Source: Paenibacillus sp. FSL H7-0326
GTDB lineage: Bacteria; Bacillota; Bacilli; Paenibacillales; Paenibacillaceae
Length of the DNA: 64,000 nt
Direction: 5' to 3'
Assembly (NCBI RefSeq): GCF_001955535.1
Contig: NZ_MPVN01000004.1
Coordinates: 310,001-374,000 of the forward strand
Position numbers and translations under genes: made by a program. Each line of letters begins with the position of its first letter. Within the stretch, counting starts at the first letter, position 1. Shown piece by piece: positions 1 to 8,915 of this stretch. Under the pieces are notes generated by a model. That model was not told the DNA's origin. It searched no databases and saw only the letters and a program-made list of their open reading frames with translations.

Positions 1-13
1 ACAATAACGATAC

Positions 14-33
14 AGGTATTATGAAATGGATTC
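14..33 (-). repeat. Partial copy of dispersed TIR repeat
   Basis: Read on the minus strand, these 20 bases (GAATCCATTTCATAATACCT) are identical to 4562-4581, where a longer copy of the dispersed repeat described at 28206-28291 and 35623-35704 begins. The match ends within 13 bases of the window edge, so it cannot be told whether this is a truncated copy. The rest of 1-144 shows no gene I can support. Confidence 0.5.
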
Positions 34-144
34 CGGGTATATAACAGTAAACTCAAAATCTTTACATTCATATACAGCAGATGATGATAGGTCTTTACAT
101 TCTCCTGTTATGTTGAGGTAAAAAAAAGGAGAGGTGAGTCGGGC

Positions 145-972
145 GTGGTCAAAACCTTGAGAACTTTGCTTATCGCTTCCATCATCGGAATTGGTGGAGA
201 TACAGATCATATTGCCGCTGCCAACTCGGCTGATCCGGTAGTTGTTGCCCATCGGGGAGCAGCGGGGTACGCGCCGGAGAATACGATGGCTGCTTTTGAA
301 TTAGCATACCGAATGCAGTCAAGTATGATCGAGCTGGATGTACAGCGGAGCCTGGATGGAGAGCTCGTCGTCATTCATGATCTCACATTGGATCGGACGA
401 CAAGCGGGACGGGAGAAGTCAGAATGCATACGCTGGAGGAGCTGAGAAGCCTGGATGCAGGAAGCTGGTTCGGAGGAGAGTATAGCAGCCAGCAGATTCC
501 TACGTTCGAAGAGGTTCTGGCGCATTACAGAGGTAAGAATATCGGGTTTCTCATAGAATTGAAGGCACCTGAGCTGTATCCCGGCATCGAGAGACAAGTG
601 GCGGACTCCTTGATCAAGTACGGATATGACAAAATGGGGCCCGGGCAGGTGATCGTTCAGTCCTTTAACCATGAATCCATGGCGACATTCCATGATATGC
701 TGCCTACCGTACCGACGGGTGTGCTGATCGAGGATCCTGCAGATTTGGATAACGACAAGCTGGATGAATACCGAGCCTATGCTTCGTATGTAAATCCACA
801 TATCTATGCAGTAGAGCATTCACTTGTTCGTCAAATCCATGCTAGAGGAATGAAGATTTATGCTTGGACACTGCGCAGCCGAGAGGAAGCGGACTACCTG
901 CTTGATCTAAGGGTAGACGGAATTATTACCGACTATCCCGATTACGTGCCTTATAAGGAAACGAAGAAGTAA
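145..972 (+). CDS. Glycerophosphodiester phosphodiesterase
   Basis: Hydrolyses glycerophosphodiesters to glycerol-3-phosphate and an alcohol (GDPD family, TIM barrel). Family motifs are clear in the 275-residue product: HRG at residues 36-38 followed by APENT, ELD at 63-65, and VIHD ending at 79, giving the usual His/Glu/Asp/His catalytic and metal set. A GTG start is used with AAGGAGAGG about 10 bases upstream. Residues 1-27 are mildly hydrophobic and end in Ala-rich sequence, so the enzyme may be exported, but the hydrophobic core is short and this is uncertain. It stands alone and is followed by a terminator hairpin at 1009-1056. Confidence 0.9.
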   Translation: MVKTLRTLLIASIIGIGGDTDHIAAANSADPVVVAHRGAAGYAPENTMAAFELAYRMQSSMIELDVQRSLDGELVVIHDLTLDRTTSGTGEVRMHTLEELRSLDAGSWFGGEYSSQQIPTFEEVLAHYRGKNIGFLIELKAPELYPGIERQVADSLIKYGYDKMGPGQVIVQSFNHESMATFHDMLPTVPTGVLIEDPADLDNDKLDEYRAYASYVNPHIYAVEHSLVRQIHARGMKIYAWTLRSREEADYLLDLRVDGIITDYPDYVPYKETKK

Positions 973-1008
973 AGTGAATTTAAGTGAATTCATGCGAATT
1001 GTTCATAG

Positions 1009-1056
1009 AACCCCTCTCTGGCTGCTATCGTTCAAGTGGTCGTAAGAGGGGTTTTT
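1009..1056 (+). terminator. Intrinsic terminator after GDPD gene
   Basis: AACCCCTCT and AGAGGGGTT arms with a T run immediately after, 37 bases downstream of the phosphodiesterase stop. Confidence 0.8.
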
Positions 1057-1150
1057 GTCGATCTTTTACGAATACGGATAAGCTGCTTAGAGAACTGGTA
1101 TCTTCACCTTCATTTTGATACAGTGAGAAGACGAAAATGAACAGGAACGG

Positions 1151-3481
1151 GTGAAACGCATGCCATATGAAATTTCTATATCTGTCAGACCTCTGGTGGA
1201 GTATGTATATCGAAGCGGCAGCATTACGGGCGGATTCCGGACGAATGCGACGATGCACGAAGGGACCCGGATTCATCAGAGCATTCAGAAGACCTATGCA
1301 GATACGGATCAAAAGGAAGTATTTCTCAAGGGCCAGATCCCCTGCGGAGATCTTCTATTCAAGGTGGAAGGGAGATGCGATGGACTTATTCAGCTGGACG
1401 GGGCATGGACGATTGATGAGATCAAGTCGACAGCAGCTCCGCTTGAGGACTTGGGTGGCGGGCTTCCGGTTCACTGGGCACAGGGTAAAATGTATGCTTA
1501 TATGTATGCCAAGGCAGAGGGACTCTCAAGCATGCAGATTCAGCTGACCTATGTACGGACAGGCAGCGGTGAGCAGAAGAGAATGCTGGTTACCCACTCT
1601 ATAGAAGAGCTTGAGATCTTTGCACGAGAAGTTGTTGAAGCTTATGCGCCTTATGCGGAGATGCTGAGGGAGCATGAAGAGAAGCGCCAGCCGTCCATTG
1701 AAGCGCTAGGCTTTCCTTTTCCTTCCTACCGTGCGGGACAGCGCAAGCTGGCAGGTGCTGTATTCAAAACGATCTCCGAGGGTGCCGGGCTGATGGCGAA
1801 GGCGCCGACAGGAATTGGCAAGACGATGTCGACTTTATTCCCGGCTGTCAAGGCAGTCGGAGCAGGACATATCAGCAAAATCTTCTATTTGACGGCACGG
1901 ACAACGACCCGGGCAACGGCGGAGGAAGCCTTTGCGCGAATGCAGGCACAGGGGCTGTATATGAACTCGGTGACAATCACCGCCAAGGACAAAATCTGCT
2001 TCAAGGAAGAGGAAGCATGTGATGCCGGGCAGTGCAGGATGTGCGAAGGATATTACGACCGGATTAACGGGGCGGTCCTTGATATTATGAAGCACGAGAC
2101 GATCATGACTAGGCCGGTTATTGAAGCATATGCCCGCAAGCACCAGGTGTGCCCGTTTGAATATTCGCTCGACATTGCTTACGCGGCGGATGCGGTCGTA
2201 TGCGACTATAATTATATTTTTGATCCCCGAGTGTCCTTGAAGCGCTTATTTGAGGACCAGAAGAAGCAGACGGCCGTACTGGTCGATGAGGCTCACAATC
2301 TGGTCGATCGAGGCCGGAATATGTTCTCGGCGGAGCTCGTCAAATCCGTCTTTCTCGGGATCAAGGATGAGTACAAGACGGCTAATGAAGGGGTATCCCG
2401 AACGGCCGGAGAGGTTAACTCGTTCCTGTACGCAGTCAAGAACAACTGTAACAGCGAGGGGCGGATCATTCAGTCTGAGCTGCCGGAAGAACTGATCAAG
2501 CGGCTGGAAAAGTTCGTAGAGACAGCAGAAATTGAGCTGGTCTCCGGCTCTTCTGCAGATCGAGTCAGTCTCGAAGCGCAGGAAGAGCTGCTTAGCACGT
2601 ATTTCGCGGCCCAGAACTTTATTCGAATGGCTAAGCTCTATGATGATCACTACCTGACATATGCGGAGATCATCCGCAGTGACTTCCGAATCAAGCTGTA
2701 TTGTCTCGATCCTTCGGAGCTGCTTCGGCAGGCAGGCAAAGGCTACCGGTCTATCATTCATTTCTCTGCCACGCTGTCACCGATGAATTATTACCGGGAT
2801 ATGCTGGGTGCTGGCGAAGAGGATTATACACTCAGCATTCCTTCGCCGTTCAGCAAGGATCAGCTCGATGTACGGCTGGTACCGCTGTCGGTCAGATACA
2901 ATGACCGGGAGAGGTCGAAGGGAGCCATCGCCAGACTTCTACAGCGGATCGCGGAGGAGCGGCCGGGGACAAATCTGCTCGTCTTTTTCCCGTCCTATTC
3001 CTATATGCAGGAAGTGTATGAAACCTATACTCAGGATGAAGGCAAGGGTGTAGATGCCATCATACAGCAGTCTTCCATGAGCGAGGAGGAGAGAGATGCC
3101 TTCCTGTCCGGCTTCCAGCCGAATCCTGAGCGCACGCGGCTGGGGTTTGCAGTGCTCGGGGGCGTATTCTCCGAAGGGGTTGATCTTCCCGGCGACAGGC
3201 TGAACGGTGTAATCGTCGTAGGTACGGGTCTGCCTCAGATTGGACTGGAGAACAATATGCTGCGGGATTACTTCAACCAGACCGGGAGAAACGGGTTTAA
3301 TTACGCTTATGTTTTCCCGGGAATGAACAAAGTGCTTCAGGCAGGCGGGAGACTCATCCGTACGGAGGAGGACGAGGGTGTGCTCGTGCTGGTCGATGAC
3401 CGCTTCGCACAGGAGCCTTACCGTTCCTTGCTGCCTGAAGAGTGGAGGGAGTACAAGCAGATTAACCCTGCTTCGATCTAG
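1151..3481 (+). CDS. PD-(D/E)XK nuclease fused to DinG/Rad3-type helicase
   Basis: A 776-residue fusion. The N-terminal ~180 residues carry a PD-(D/E)XK nuclease core of the Cas4/RecB type: D77 in GRCDG, then E90-I-K92 in TIDEIKST. From about residue 190 there is an XPD/DinG-like superfamily 2 helicase: Walker A KAPTGIGKT at 217-225, an iron-sulphur cysteine cluster (C283, C290, C295, C298, with C334 nearby), and the DEAH box at 379-382. A C-terminal helicase motif reads GGVFSEGVDLPG. This architecture is known in Firmicutes and is assigned to DNA repair, with 5'-3' helicase polarity expected from the family. The ATG at 1151 has no strong ribosome site, and GTG at 1185 is an alternative. It converges on the next gene with a 20-base overlap. 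Confidence 0.85.
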   Translation: MKRMPYEISISVRPLVEYVYRSGSITGGFRTNATMHEGTRIHQSIQKTYADTDQKEVFLKGQIPCGDLLFKVEGRCDGLIQLDGAWTIDEIKSTAAPLEDLGGGLPVHWAQGKMYAYMYAKAEGLSSMQIQLTYVRTGSGEQKRMLVTHSIEELEIFAREVVEAYAPYAEMLREHEEKRQPSIEALGFPFPSYRAGQRKLAGAVFKTISEGAGLMAKAPTGIGKTMSTLFPAVKAVGAGHISKIFYLTARTTTRATAEEAFARMQAQGLYMNSVTITAKDKICFKEEEACDAGQCRMCEGYYDRINGAVLDIMKHETIMTRPVIEAYARKHQVCPFEYSLDIAYAADAVVCDYNYIFDPRVSLKRLFEDQKKQTAVLVDEAHNLVDRGRNMFSAELVKSVFLGIKDEYKTANEGVSRTAGEVNSFLYAVKNNCNSEGRIIQSELPEELIKRLEKFVETAEIELVSGSSADRVSLEAQEELLSTYFAAQNFIRMAKLYDDHYLTYAEIIRSDFRIKLYCLDPSELLRQAGKGYRSIIHFSATLSPMNYYRDMLGAGEEDYTLSIPSPFSKDQLDVRLVPLSVRYNDRERSKGAIARLLQRIAEERPGTNLLVFFPSYSYMQEVYETYTQDEGKGVDAIIQQSSMSEEERDAFLSGFQPNPERTRLGFAVLGGVFSEGVDLPGDRLNGVIVVGTGLPQIGLENNMLRDYFNQTGRNGFNYAYVFPGMNKVLQAGGRLIRTEEDEGVLVLVDDRFAQEPYRSLLPEEWREYKQINPASI

Positions 3482-3734
3482 TGTAGCTGTGGACGAGCTT
3501 GATGAAGTAGAAAAGGAAGATCCAGGGCAGGATGAATTTCGTCATCCACTCAACACAGCTCATTAAGATCGAGAGAGTTACTGCAATGCTAATCCCCAGA
3601 GAGCTCATGATAATACTTATGGTGAGAATGACCAAAAGAATAACGATCATGACAATATAGAAAGAGTTTTTAGATAGCAGGTCTGTCGAAGTATGCTTCC
3701 TATTTACTGAATGCTCCTCCGAATTATTGTTCAT
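3462..3734 (-). CDS. Small two-TM membrane protein
   Basis: A 90-residue protein that I do not recognise. Residues 1-22 are hydrophilic, and two hydrophobic segments follow at about 25-47 and 60-80. It is probably real because its start overlaps the end of the upstream hydrolase gene by 11 bases on the same strand, which suggests translational coupling. Its 3' end overlaps the convergent helicase gene by 20 bases, so no terminator separates the two. Confidence 0.55.
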   Translation of the reverse strand: MNNNSEEHSVNRKHTSTDLLSKNSFYIVMIVILLVILTISIIMSSLGISIAVTLSILMSCVEWMTKFILPWIFLFYFIKLVHSYTRSKQG

Positions 3735-4473
3735 GCAGCCGAATCACCTCCAGCGGTTCTACGAGCTTCGAAACAGCATTCTGGTTAAATTGTTTGCGGG
3801 CATCAGGTGACGCATAACCGTCGTGGTAATGCATGAGCAGCGTTTTGGCCTGGATCGGCAGCGGTAGAGACTTGATGTCGTCCAAATGGGTATGCGATGA
3901 GATGGTCACGTCCTGCAGATGGCACTCATAGAAAATAATCTGCACATCATCAGCAATGCGCTCAAGCAGCTCGGAATCCATCGTCGCATCACCGCTGTAA
4001 TAGAATAGCCCGGGAGCATACAATCCACAGCTCAGCATGCCGGGTACATGCTTCGTGAGCGTAAGCTCATATGTAACGCCTCCAATGCTGAAGGGCTTCT
4101 GTTCCCGCAGCGGAACCAGCTCGAAATAGTCTTCCAGGGTGCGCTCACCCTGTACGGTATAACGCATGCCAGGCTCTAGCGAGCGCCAGAGCGGCTCCAT
4201 TAAATCTTCGTGGATGTAGAGCCTAGGCTTCTGCTCACCAAATACTTGTGCGTAATAACCGAGCTGCTGCAGGCCATTGATGTGATCATCGTGCAGATGG
4301 GTAATAAACACGTCCTTGATCTCATCCAGCTTGATTCCCATCTTATACAGCACCTTCGCGTTCGACTCAGGAAAGTCAATAATGAGCCGAGTGTCATTAT
4401 ACAGGATCATCGCGCTGTTGTGGTCTTGTTCGAAGCTGAACATATCTCCCGTCCCCAGAAATGTAATTTGCAT
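3724..4473 (-). CDS. MBL-fold metal-dependent hydrolase (RNase Z-like)
   Basis: A 249-residue metallo-beta-lactamase-fold enzyme. It begins MQITFLGTGD and carries the metal-binding motif THLHDDHING at about residues 73-82. Later His/Asp ligands lie in YSGDATMDSE and in LLMHYHDGY. The fold resembles RNase Z/arylsulfatase-type hydrolases; the substrate is unknown. The longest frame begins at 4491, but the ATG at 4473 is preferred because GAGGTG lies 10 bases upstream of it and nothing comparable precedes the other. The gene is coupled to the small membrane protein downstream. Confidence 0.85.
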   Translation of the reverse strand: MQITFLGTGDMFSFEQDHNSAMILYNDTRLIIDFPESNAKVLYKMGIKLDEIKDVFITHLHDDHINGLQQLGYYAQVFGEQKPRLYIHEDLMEPLWRSLEPGMRYTVQGERTLEDYFELVPLREQKPFSIGGVTYELTLTKHVPGMLSCGLYAPGLFYYSGDATMDSELLERIADDVQIIFYECHLQDVTISSHTHLDDIKSLPLPIQAKTLLMHYHDGYASPDARKQFNQNAVSKLVEPLEVIRLHEQ

Positions 4474-4561
4474 TTGTCCGATACACCTCATTTTCTTTTT
4501 TCTTCAATTATACCGTTCCCAATATAGAAGAACGTTAAAATTCAGAAAAAGTTATTCACCT

Positions 4562-4608
4562 GAATCCATTTCATAATACCTTTAGCTGCTTCAATCAAGG
4601 GTATATAG
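4562..4608 (+). repeat. Degenerate copy of dispersed TIR repeat
   Basis: The left half matches the copies at 28206-28291 (inverted) and 35623-35704 (direct) through ATTTCATAATA, GCTGCTTCAATCAAG and GGTATATAG. After 4608 the match fades and the right terminal inverted repeat is missing. The copy sits between the MBL-fold gene and uxaC. The rest of 4500-4750 shows nothing I can assign. Confidence 0.7.
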
Positions 4609-4755
4609 ATCATCAGAATCTTTCCTGAACCAAATTCTCTATTCAATTCTCCGGTTCATCACAATGCCGACATGTCAGTCAACAGTCATTTACATTGCAT
4701 GAATTCACGAAAAATGTCAGTGAGCGCACGCACATGTCCATTCAGTAAACATTTT

Positions 4756-4806
4756 TGTTAGCGTTCTCATTTTATTGTTGAACTTTCTTGGGAAAGGGTG
4801 TAGGTT
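4756..4806 (+). promoter_or_regulatory. uxaC promoter with cre/LacI-type operator
   Basis: TGTTAGCGTTCTCA at 4756-4769 matches the catabolite-responsive element consensus TGWAANCGNTNWCA with one mismatch. It lies just upstream of a possible -35 (TTGAAC, 4778-4783), 17 bases from TAGGTT (4801-4806). CcpA, or a LacI-family uronate repressor such as KdgR/ExuR, could bind here. A site upstream of -35 is unusual for simple repression, so the promoter call is tentative. Confidence 0.5.
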
Positions 4807-4871
4807 AGAGTTTGAGAGTATAAATAAACCTGAACGAACCAAAATCAACCTTAAGGGAGTGGGCAAGGAAG

Positions 4872-6299
4872 ATGAAGTCTTTTTTGGATGAGCAATTTCT
4901 ACTTACGAATGATACAGCGATTGAGCTGTACGAAAAGTATGCAAAGGATATGCCGATTATTGATTATCACTGCCACCTGAGTCCCAAGGAGATTTATGAG
5001 AATAAAACGTTTCGCAATATAACCGAAGCCTGGCTGTACGGCGATCATTACAAATGGCGGCTGATGCGGGCAAACGGGGTTGAAGAGAAGTATGTAACAG
5101 GAGGCGAGGGAGTCAGTGATTACGATCGGTTCCTCGCTTGGGCAAGAACGGTGCCGATGACGATCGGCAATCCGGTATATGCGTGGTCACACCTGGAGCT
5201 GCAGCGTTTCTTCGGCGTCTATGAGCTGATTAACGAGAAGAATGCACCGGTCATCTGGGAGAAAGTAAATGCCAAACTGAACGGAGAAGGCTTTGGTGCT
5301 CGTGATCTGATTACCAAATCCAAAGTAACGGTAGTCTGCACGACAGATGATCCTGCGGATACGCTGGAATATCATACCGCGATTCGGGACTTGAATGGTT
5401 TTGATACCGCGGTGCTGCCTTCATTCCGTCCTGATAAGGGGCTTGAGATTAACCGCGAAGGGTTCGGGGAGTGGCTCTCCCGCTTGGAGCAGACTGCTGG
5501 ACGTTCAATTACGAACTACGATACGTTTCTTGAGGTGCTGGAGGCAAGAGTAGATTATTTCCATTCTGTTGGAGGACGTGTATCCGACCATGCGCTCGAC
5601 TATGTACCGTATGCGGAAGCAACCCGCGAGGAAGCAGCTGGCATCTTCGCCAAGGTGTTAAATGGCGAGAAGGCTAGTCTGCTGGAGGAGCAGAAGTATA
5701 AGACTTACACACTGATCTTCCTCGGCAAGCTGTATGCGGCACGCGGCTGGGCAATGCAATACCATATCAATGCAGCAAGAAACAACAACTCACGTATGCT
5801 CGGACTGCTTGGCCCGGATACTGGTTATGACTCCGTCAATGACAGCCCGCTTGCCGGTCCGCTGGTGAAGCTGCTGGATGGACTGGCTAGTGAGGATGCG
5901 CTGCCAAGAACGATTCTGTACTCGCTCAATCCTCGTGACAATGAAGTGCTGGCTGCGATCGCTGGCAGCTTCCAGGGTGACGGTATTCCTGGCAAAATCC
6001 AGCTCGGTGCGGCATGGTGGTTCAACGATACGAAGGATGGCATGCTCGCCCAGATGAAGGCATTGTCTAACGTCGGTCTGCTCAGTCGATTTGTCGGCAT
6101 GCTGACCGATTCAAGAAGCTTCTTGTCCTATACACGGCATGAGTACTTCCGCCGCTTGCTGTGCAATCTGCTTGGAGAATGGGTAGAGGACGGAGAGGCG
6201 CCGCATGACCTTGAGCTGCTCGGCAGTATTGTACAGGGCATATCCTACGAGAATGCACGGACTTATTTTAACTTTGAGAGTGCATACAGCAAGGTATAG
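4872..6299 (+). CDS. uxaC: Glucuronate isomerase
   Basis: Converts D-glucuronate to D-fructuronate and D-galacturonate to D-tagaturonate, the first step of hexuronate catabolism. The 475-residue length is normal for UxaC. Family features include the N-terminal metal-binding DYHCHL (residues 31-36), the following KTFRNITEAWLYGDHYKWR segment, and the C-terminal LGAAWWFND and SFLSYTRHEYFRR stretches. It stands alone, since no uxuA, uxaA/B or kdgK is adjacent. The rest of the pathway must lie elsewhere. A cre-like operator precedes it and a terminator follows. It could receive uronates released by the GH88 cluster at 51-60 kb (inference). Confidence 0.95.
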   Translation: MKSFLDEQFLLTNDTAIELYEKYAKDMPIIDYHCHLSPKEIYENKTFRNITEAWLYGDHYKWRLMRANGVEEKYVTGGEGVSDYDRFLAWARTVPMTIGNPVYAWSHLELQRFFGVYELINEKNAPVIWEKVNAKLNGEGFGARDLITKSKVTVVCTTDDPADTLEYHTAIRDLNGFDTAVLPSFRPDKGLEINREGFGEWLSRLEQTAGRSITNYDTFLEVLEARVDYFHSVGGRVSDHALDYVPYAEATREEAAGIFAKVLNGEKASLLEEQKYKTYTLIFLGKLYAARGWAMQYHINAARNNNSRMLGLLGPDTGYDSVNDSPLAGPLVKLLDGLASEDALPRTILYSLNPRDNEVLAAIAGSFQGDGIPGKIQLGAAWWFNDTKDGMLAQMKALSNVGLLSRFVGMLTDSRSFLSYTRHEYFRRLLCNLLGEWVEDGEAPHDLELLGSIVQGISYENARTYFNFESAYSKV

Positions 6300-6372
6300 T
6301 AGAGTAAATGCTGGTGCTGAAATGAATGCGGTGAGCAGTGAGAAAAAGTTATGGATGACAGATCCGCGGAGG

Positions 6373-6410
6373 GACGGCTGTGGCTATAGAGCCACAGTCG
6401 TCTTTTTTTA
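6373..6410 (+). terminator. Terminator after uxaC
   Basis: Stem of GACGGCTGTGGCT against AGCCACAGTCGTC with a four-base loop and a run of seven T, about 75 bases after the uxaC stop. Confidence 0.9.
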
Positions 6411-6490
6411 TATGGAATGAAGAGAATGTGACGGTCCAAGAACAGCCAATATATAACTTAAGGATCAGCAAAATCCTGCAAGGTTCCGGT

Positions 6491-6559
6491 TTGACACTTA
6501 GGCGTGCAAAAGCATATAATCTGCATGGATTTATAATTAATTAGGAGACCTAATTAATT
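6491..6559 (+). promoter_or_regulatory. marR promoter and perfect palindromic operator
   Basis: TTGACA (6491-6496) and TATAAT (6515-6520) are both consensus and are separated by 18 bases. From 6535 to 6559 there is a perfect inverted repeat with 11-base arms (AATTAATTAGG and CCTAATTAATT) around AGA, covering the expected transcript start. Its size and position fit an autoregulatory MarR-dimer site controlling the three-gene exporter operon. Confidence 0.85.
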
Positions 6560-6579
6560 CGATCTATCGCAATATCGCA

Positions 6580-7191
6580 ATGATTTTTGTTCAAATAAAA
6601 AAAGTGGGTGAGGCATTGAAAGAGAAGGATATACTTGCACAAAATCTACTCTTTGCATTTATGAGATTTAACCGCAGCAATTGGAAGCAGCCTAAGACGG
6701 AAGGCCGCAATCCGAGCGAAATTGTGCTCCTGGTTACTTTAATCCGGGGGAAGGAAACGCCTGAGAAGCACGATCCTGCTGTGGTCGGGCGGATGATTAC
6801 GGATTTTCAAGAGAATGGACCAACGACCAAGGATCAGCTTGAAGGGCTTAAGATATCCGAGATCAGTGAAATTATGCGGGTCAAGGCGCCGACCATTACT
6901 CCTGTCATTCAGGGACTGGAGGAGCAGGGCTTAGTCGAGAGAAGAATGGATGAAGCCGATCGCAGAGTGATGCGGATTACCATCACTGAAGCCGGGCGGG
7001 AGGCTGTCCGGGGTGTTCACCGCGAGCTCATTAGCAATATGAAGGAAATGATTGAATATCTAGGTGAAGAGGATAGTGCTCAATTAGCGAAATTACTGAC
7101 TCGGGTGTACGAGTATAAGGAACAGAAGCGGACAAGCACTGACCCGCACTGCAAAGATAGATTTTCAACAAAAGGAAGTGATCACACATGA
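6580..7191 (+). CDS. MarR-family transcriptional regulator
   Basis: A winged-helix dimeric repressor, 203 residues from the ATG at 6580. The wHTH reads ISEIMRVKAPTITPVIQGL followed by GLVERRMDEADRRVMRITIT, a typical MarR recognition helix and wing (residues about 90-140). The start is uncertain: the ATG has no ribosome site. GTG at 6604 and TTG at 6616 are alternatives, though the GGTGAGG before the TTG is too close to be ideal. The stop overlaps the ATG of the first exporter gene, so the regulator is the first gene of that operon. By family precedent it responds to a toxic ligand exported by the pump. Confidence 0.9.
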   Translation: MIFVQIKKVGEALKEKDILAQNLLFAFMRFNRSNWKQPKTEGRNPSEIVLLVTLIRGKETPEKHDPAVVGRMITDFQENGPTTKDQLEGLKISEISEIMRVKAPTITPVIQGLEEQGLVERRMDEADRRVMRITITEAGREAVRGVHRELISNMKEMIEYLGEEDSAQLAKLLTRVYEYKEQKRTSTDPHCKDRFSTKGSDHT

Positions 7192-8915
7192 TGAAACTGC
7201 TGCGGATGCTGAATCCGTATAAGGCGGGTGTATCGATCGTCGTTTTTTTGCTTCTGCTGCAATCGTTATCTGATTTATTCTTGCCTACACTAATGTCTGA
7301 TATCGTCAATTTTGGAATACCAGAGGGGGACGTTTCTTACATATGGAGTATTGGCGGTGTAATGCTCATTGTTGCACTGCTGGGTACTGTATGCTCTATT
7401 CTTGTAAGCTTCCTGTCCTCCCAGGTTACAGGCAAATTTGCACGTGATCTTCGCAGCCGTTTGTTTAGACATGTTGAGAATTTCTCTCTTCATGAGTTTG
7501 ACCAGGTGGGAACAGCTTCGCTCATCACCAGAACAACAAATGATATTACTCAGGTTCAGAACGTGCTGCTGATGATGCTGCGGATGATGATTAGTGCACC
7601 GCTGATGTTTATAGGTGGTCTTGTAATGGCCATATCCCAAGATGCGAAGCTGTCTCTTGTTCTTGTTGTATCGCTTCCAATCCTTGCAGGAGCCATTGCC
7701 CTGATTGCCTTCAAGGGGCTGCCGCTCTTTAAGGCCATTCAGAAGAAGCTGGATCGTCTGAATCTCGTTCTGCGCGAGCAGCTGACAGGCATTCGGGTCA
7801 TCCGTTCATTCAATCGTACCGGGTACGAGAAGGAGCGCTTCACCGAGGCCAATGGTGACCTCACAGATACCGCGATTAAGGTGAACAAGATTATGGCCTT
7901 CATGATGCCGGTTATGATGCTGGTGATGAACTTCTCTGTCATCGCTATTATTTGGTTCGGCGGTCTTCGGATCAACACGGGAGAGATCCAGGTAGGGAAT
8001 ATGATGGCGTTTATTCAATATGCCATGCAGATCATGTTCTCTCTGCTGATGGTGTCGATCATCTTCGTCATGCTGCCCCGGGCAGCAGCTTCTGCGGCTC
8101 GGATCAATGAAGTGCTGACAATGAAGCCGGAGCTTGCAGATCCTGAAGTGTCCAAGCCTGCAGGTCAGCTGCATGGAACACTTGAATTCGATAACGTGTC
8201 GTTTAAATATCCAGGCGCTGAGGAATATGCACTTAAGGATATCAGCTTCACGGCACAGCCAGGAGAGATTACTGCCATTATTGGCGGCACAGGGTCAGGC
8301 AAATCCACGCTGCTTGCGATGATCCCGCGCTTCTATGATGTCACCGAAGGCAGTGTTCGCGTCAATGGCATCGATGTAAAAGATATTTCTCAGCAAGAGC
8401 TGCGCTCGAAGATCGGATATGTCCCGCAGAAAGCCGTACTATTCACAGGTACCATTGCAGACAACATCCGTTACGGCAAGGAGGATGCGACCGAGGAAGA
8501 GATTCGGCATGCTGCAGAGGTCGCTCAGGCCGCAGAATTTATCGGCGGGATGGAAGATGGATATGAGAGTATCATCTCGCAAGGAGGCAGCAATGTATCT
8601 GGGGGACAGAAGCAGCGTCTGTCTATTGCGAGAGCCTTGGTGCGCAGACCCGAGATCTATGTATTCGATGACAGCTTCTCCGCTCTAGATTATAAGACGG
8701 ATGCCAAGCTTAGAGCTGCTCTTGTTGACGAAACCGTCAACTCAACAGTCATTATCGTTGCCCAGCGGGTAAGCACGGTAAGAGATGCAGATCGGATTCT
8801 AGTTATGGATGAAGGCGTAGTCGTAGGCAGTGGAACTCACGACGAGCTGCTCCGAAATAGTGAGGTATACCGAGAAATTGTGTCCTCACAGCTGTCAGAG
8901 GAGGAGATTGCATGA
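7188..8915 (+). CDS. ABC exporter half-transporter, degenerate-site subunit
   Basis: A 575-residue protein with six transmembrane helices (residues ~15-300) and a C-terminal ATPase. Walker A GGTGSGKST is near 366-374, the signature VSGGQ near 467, and Walker B reads YVFDDS. The residue after the Walker B Asp is Asp rather than catalytic Glu. Heterodimeric exporters of the BmrCD/LmrCD/TM287-288 group carry this substitution in one subunit only, and here the partner gene has the canonical Glu. Likely role: efflux of drugs, antimicrobial peptides or lipids. It overlaps the marR stop at its 5' end and the partner gene (ATGA) at its 3' end. Confidence 0.9.
   Translation: MMKLLRMLNPYKAGVSIVVFLLLLQSLSDLFLPTLMSDIVNFGIPEGDVSYIWSIGGVMLIVALLGTVCSILVSFLSSQVTGKFARDLRSRLFRHVENFSLHEFDQVGTASLITRTTNDITQVQNVLLMMLRMMISAPLMFIGGLVMAISQDAKLSLVLVVSLPILAGAIALIAFKGLPLFKAIQKKLDRLNLVLREQLTGIRVIRSFNRTGYEKERFTEANGDLTDTAIKVNKIMAFMMPVMMLVMNFSVIAIIWFGGLRINTGEIQVGNMMAFIQYAMQIMFSLLMVSIIFVMLPRAAASAARINEVLTMKPELADPEVSKPAGQLHGTLEFDNVSFKYPGAEEYALKDISFTAQPGEITAIIGGTGSGKSTLLAMIPRFYDVTEGSVRVNGIDVKDISQQELRSKIGYVPQKAVLFTGTIADNIRYGKEDATEEEIRHAAEVAQAAEFIGGMEDGYESIISQGGSNVSGGQKQRLSIARALVRRPEIYVFDDSFSALDYKTDAKLRAALVDETVNSTVIIVAQRVSTVRDADRILVMDEGVVVGSGTHDELLRNSEVYREIVSSQLSEEEIA

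Noticed and set aside
19..252. 77-codon minus-strand frame at the window start
   Set aside because: It covers the repeat fragment and the 5' end of the phosphodiesterase gene on the other strand, with no ribosome site or domain.
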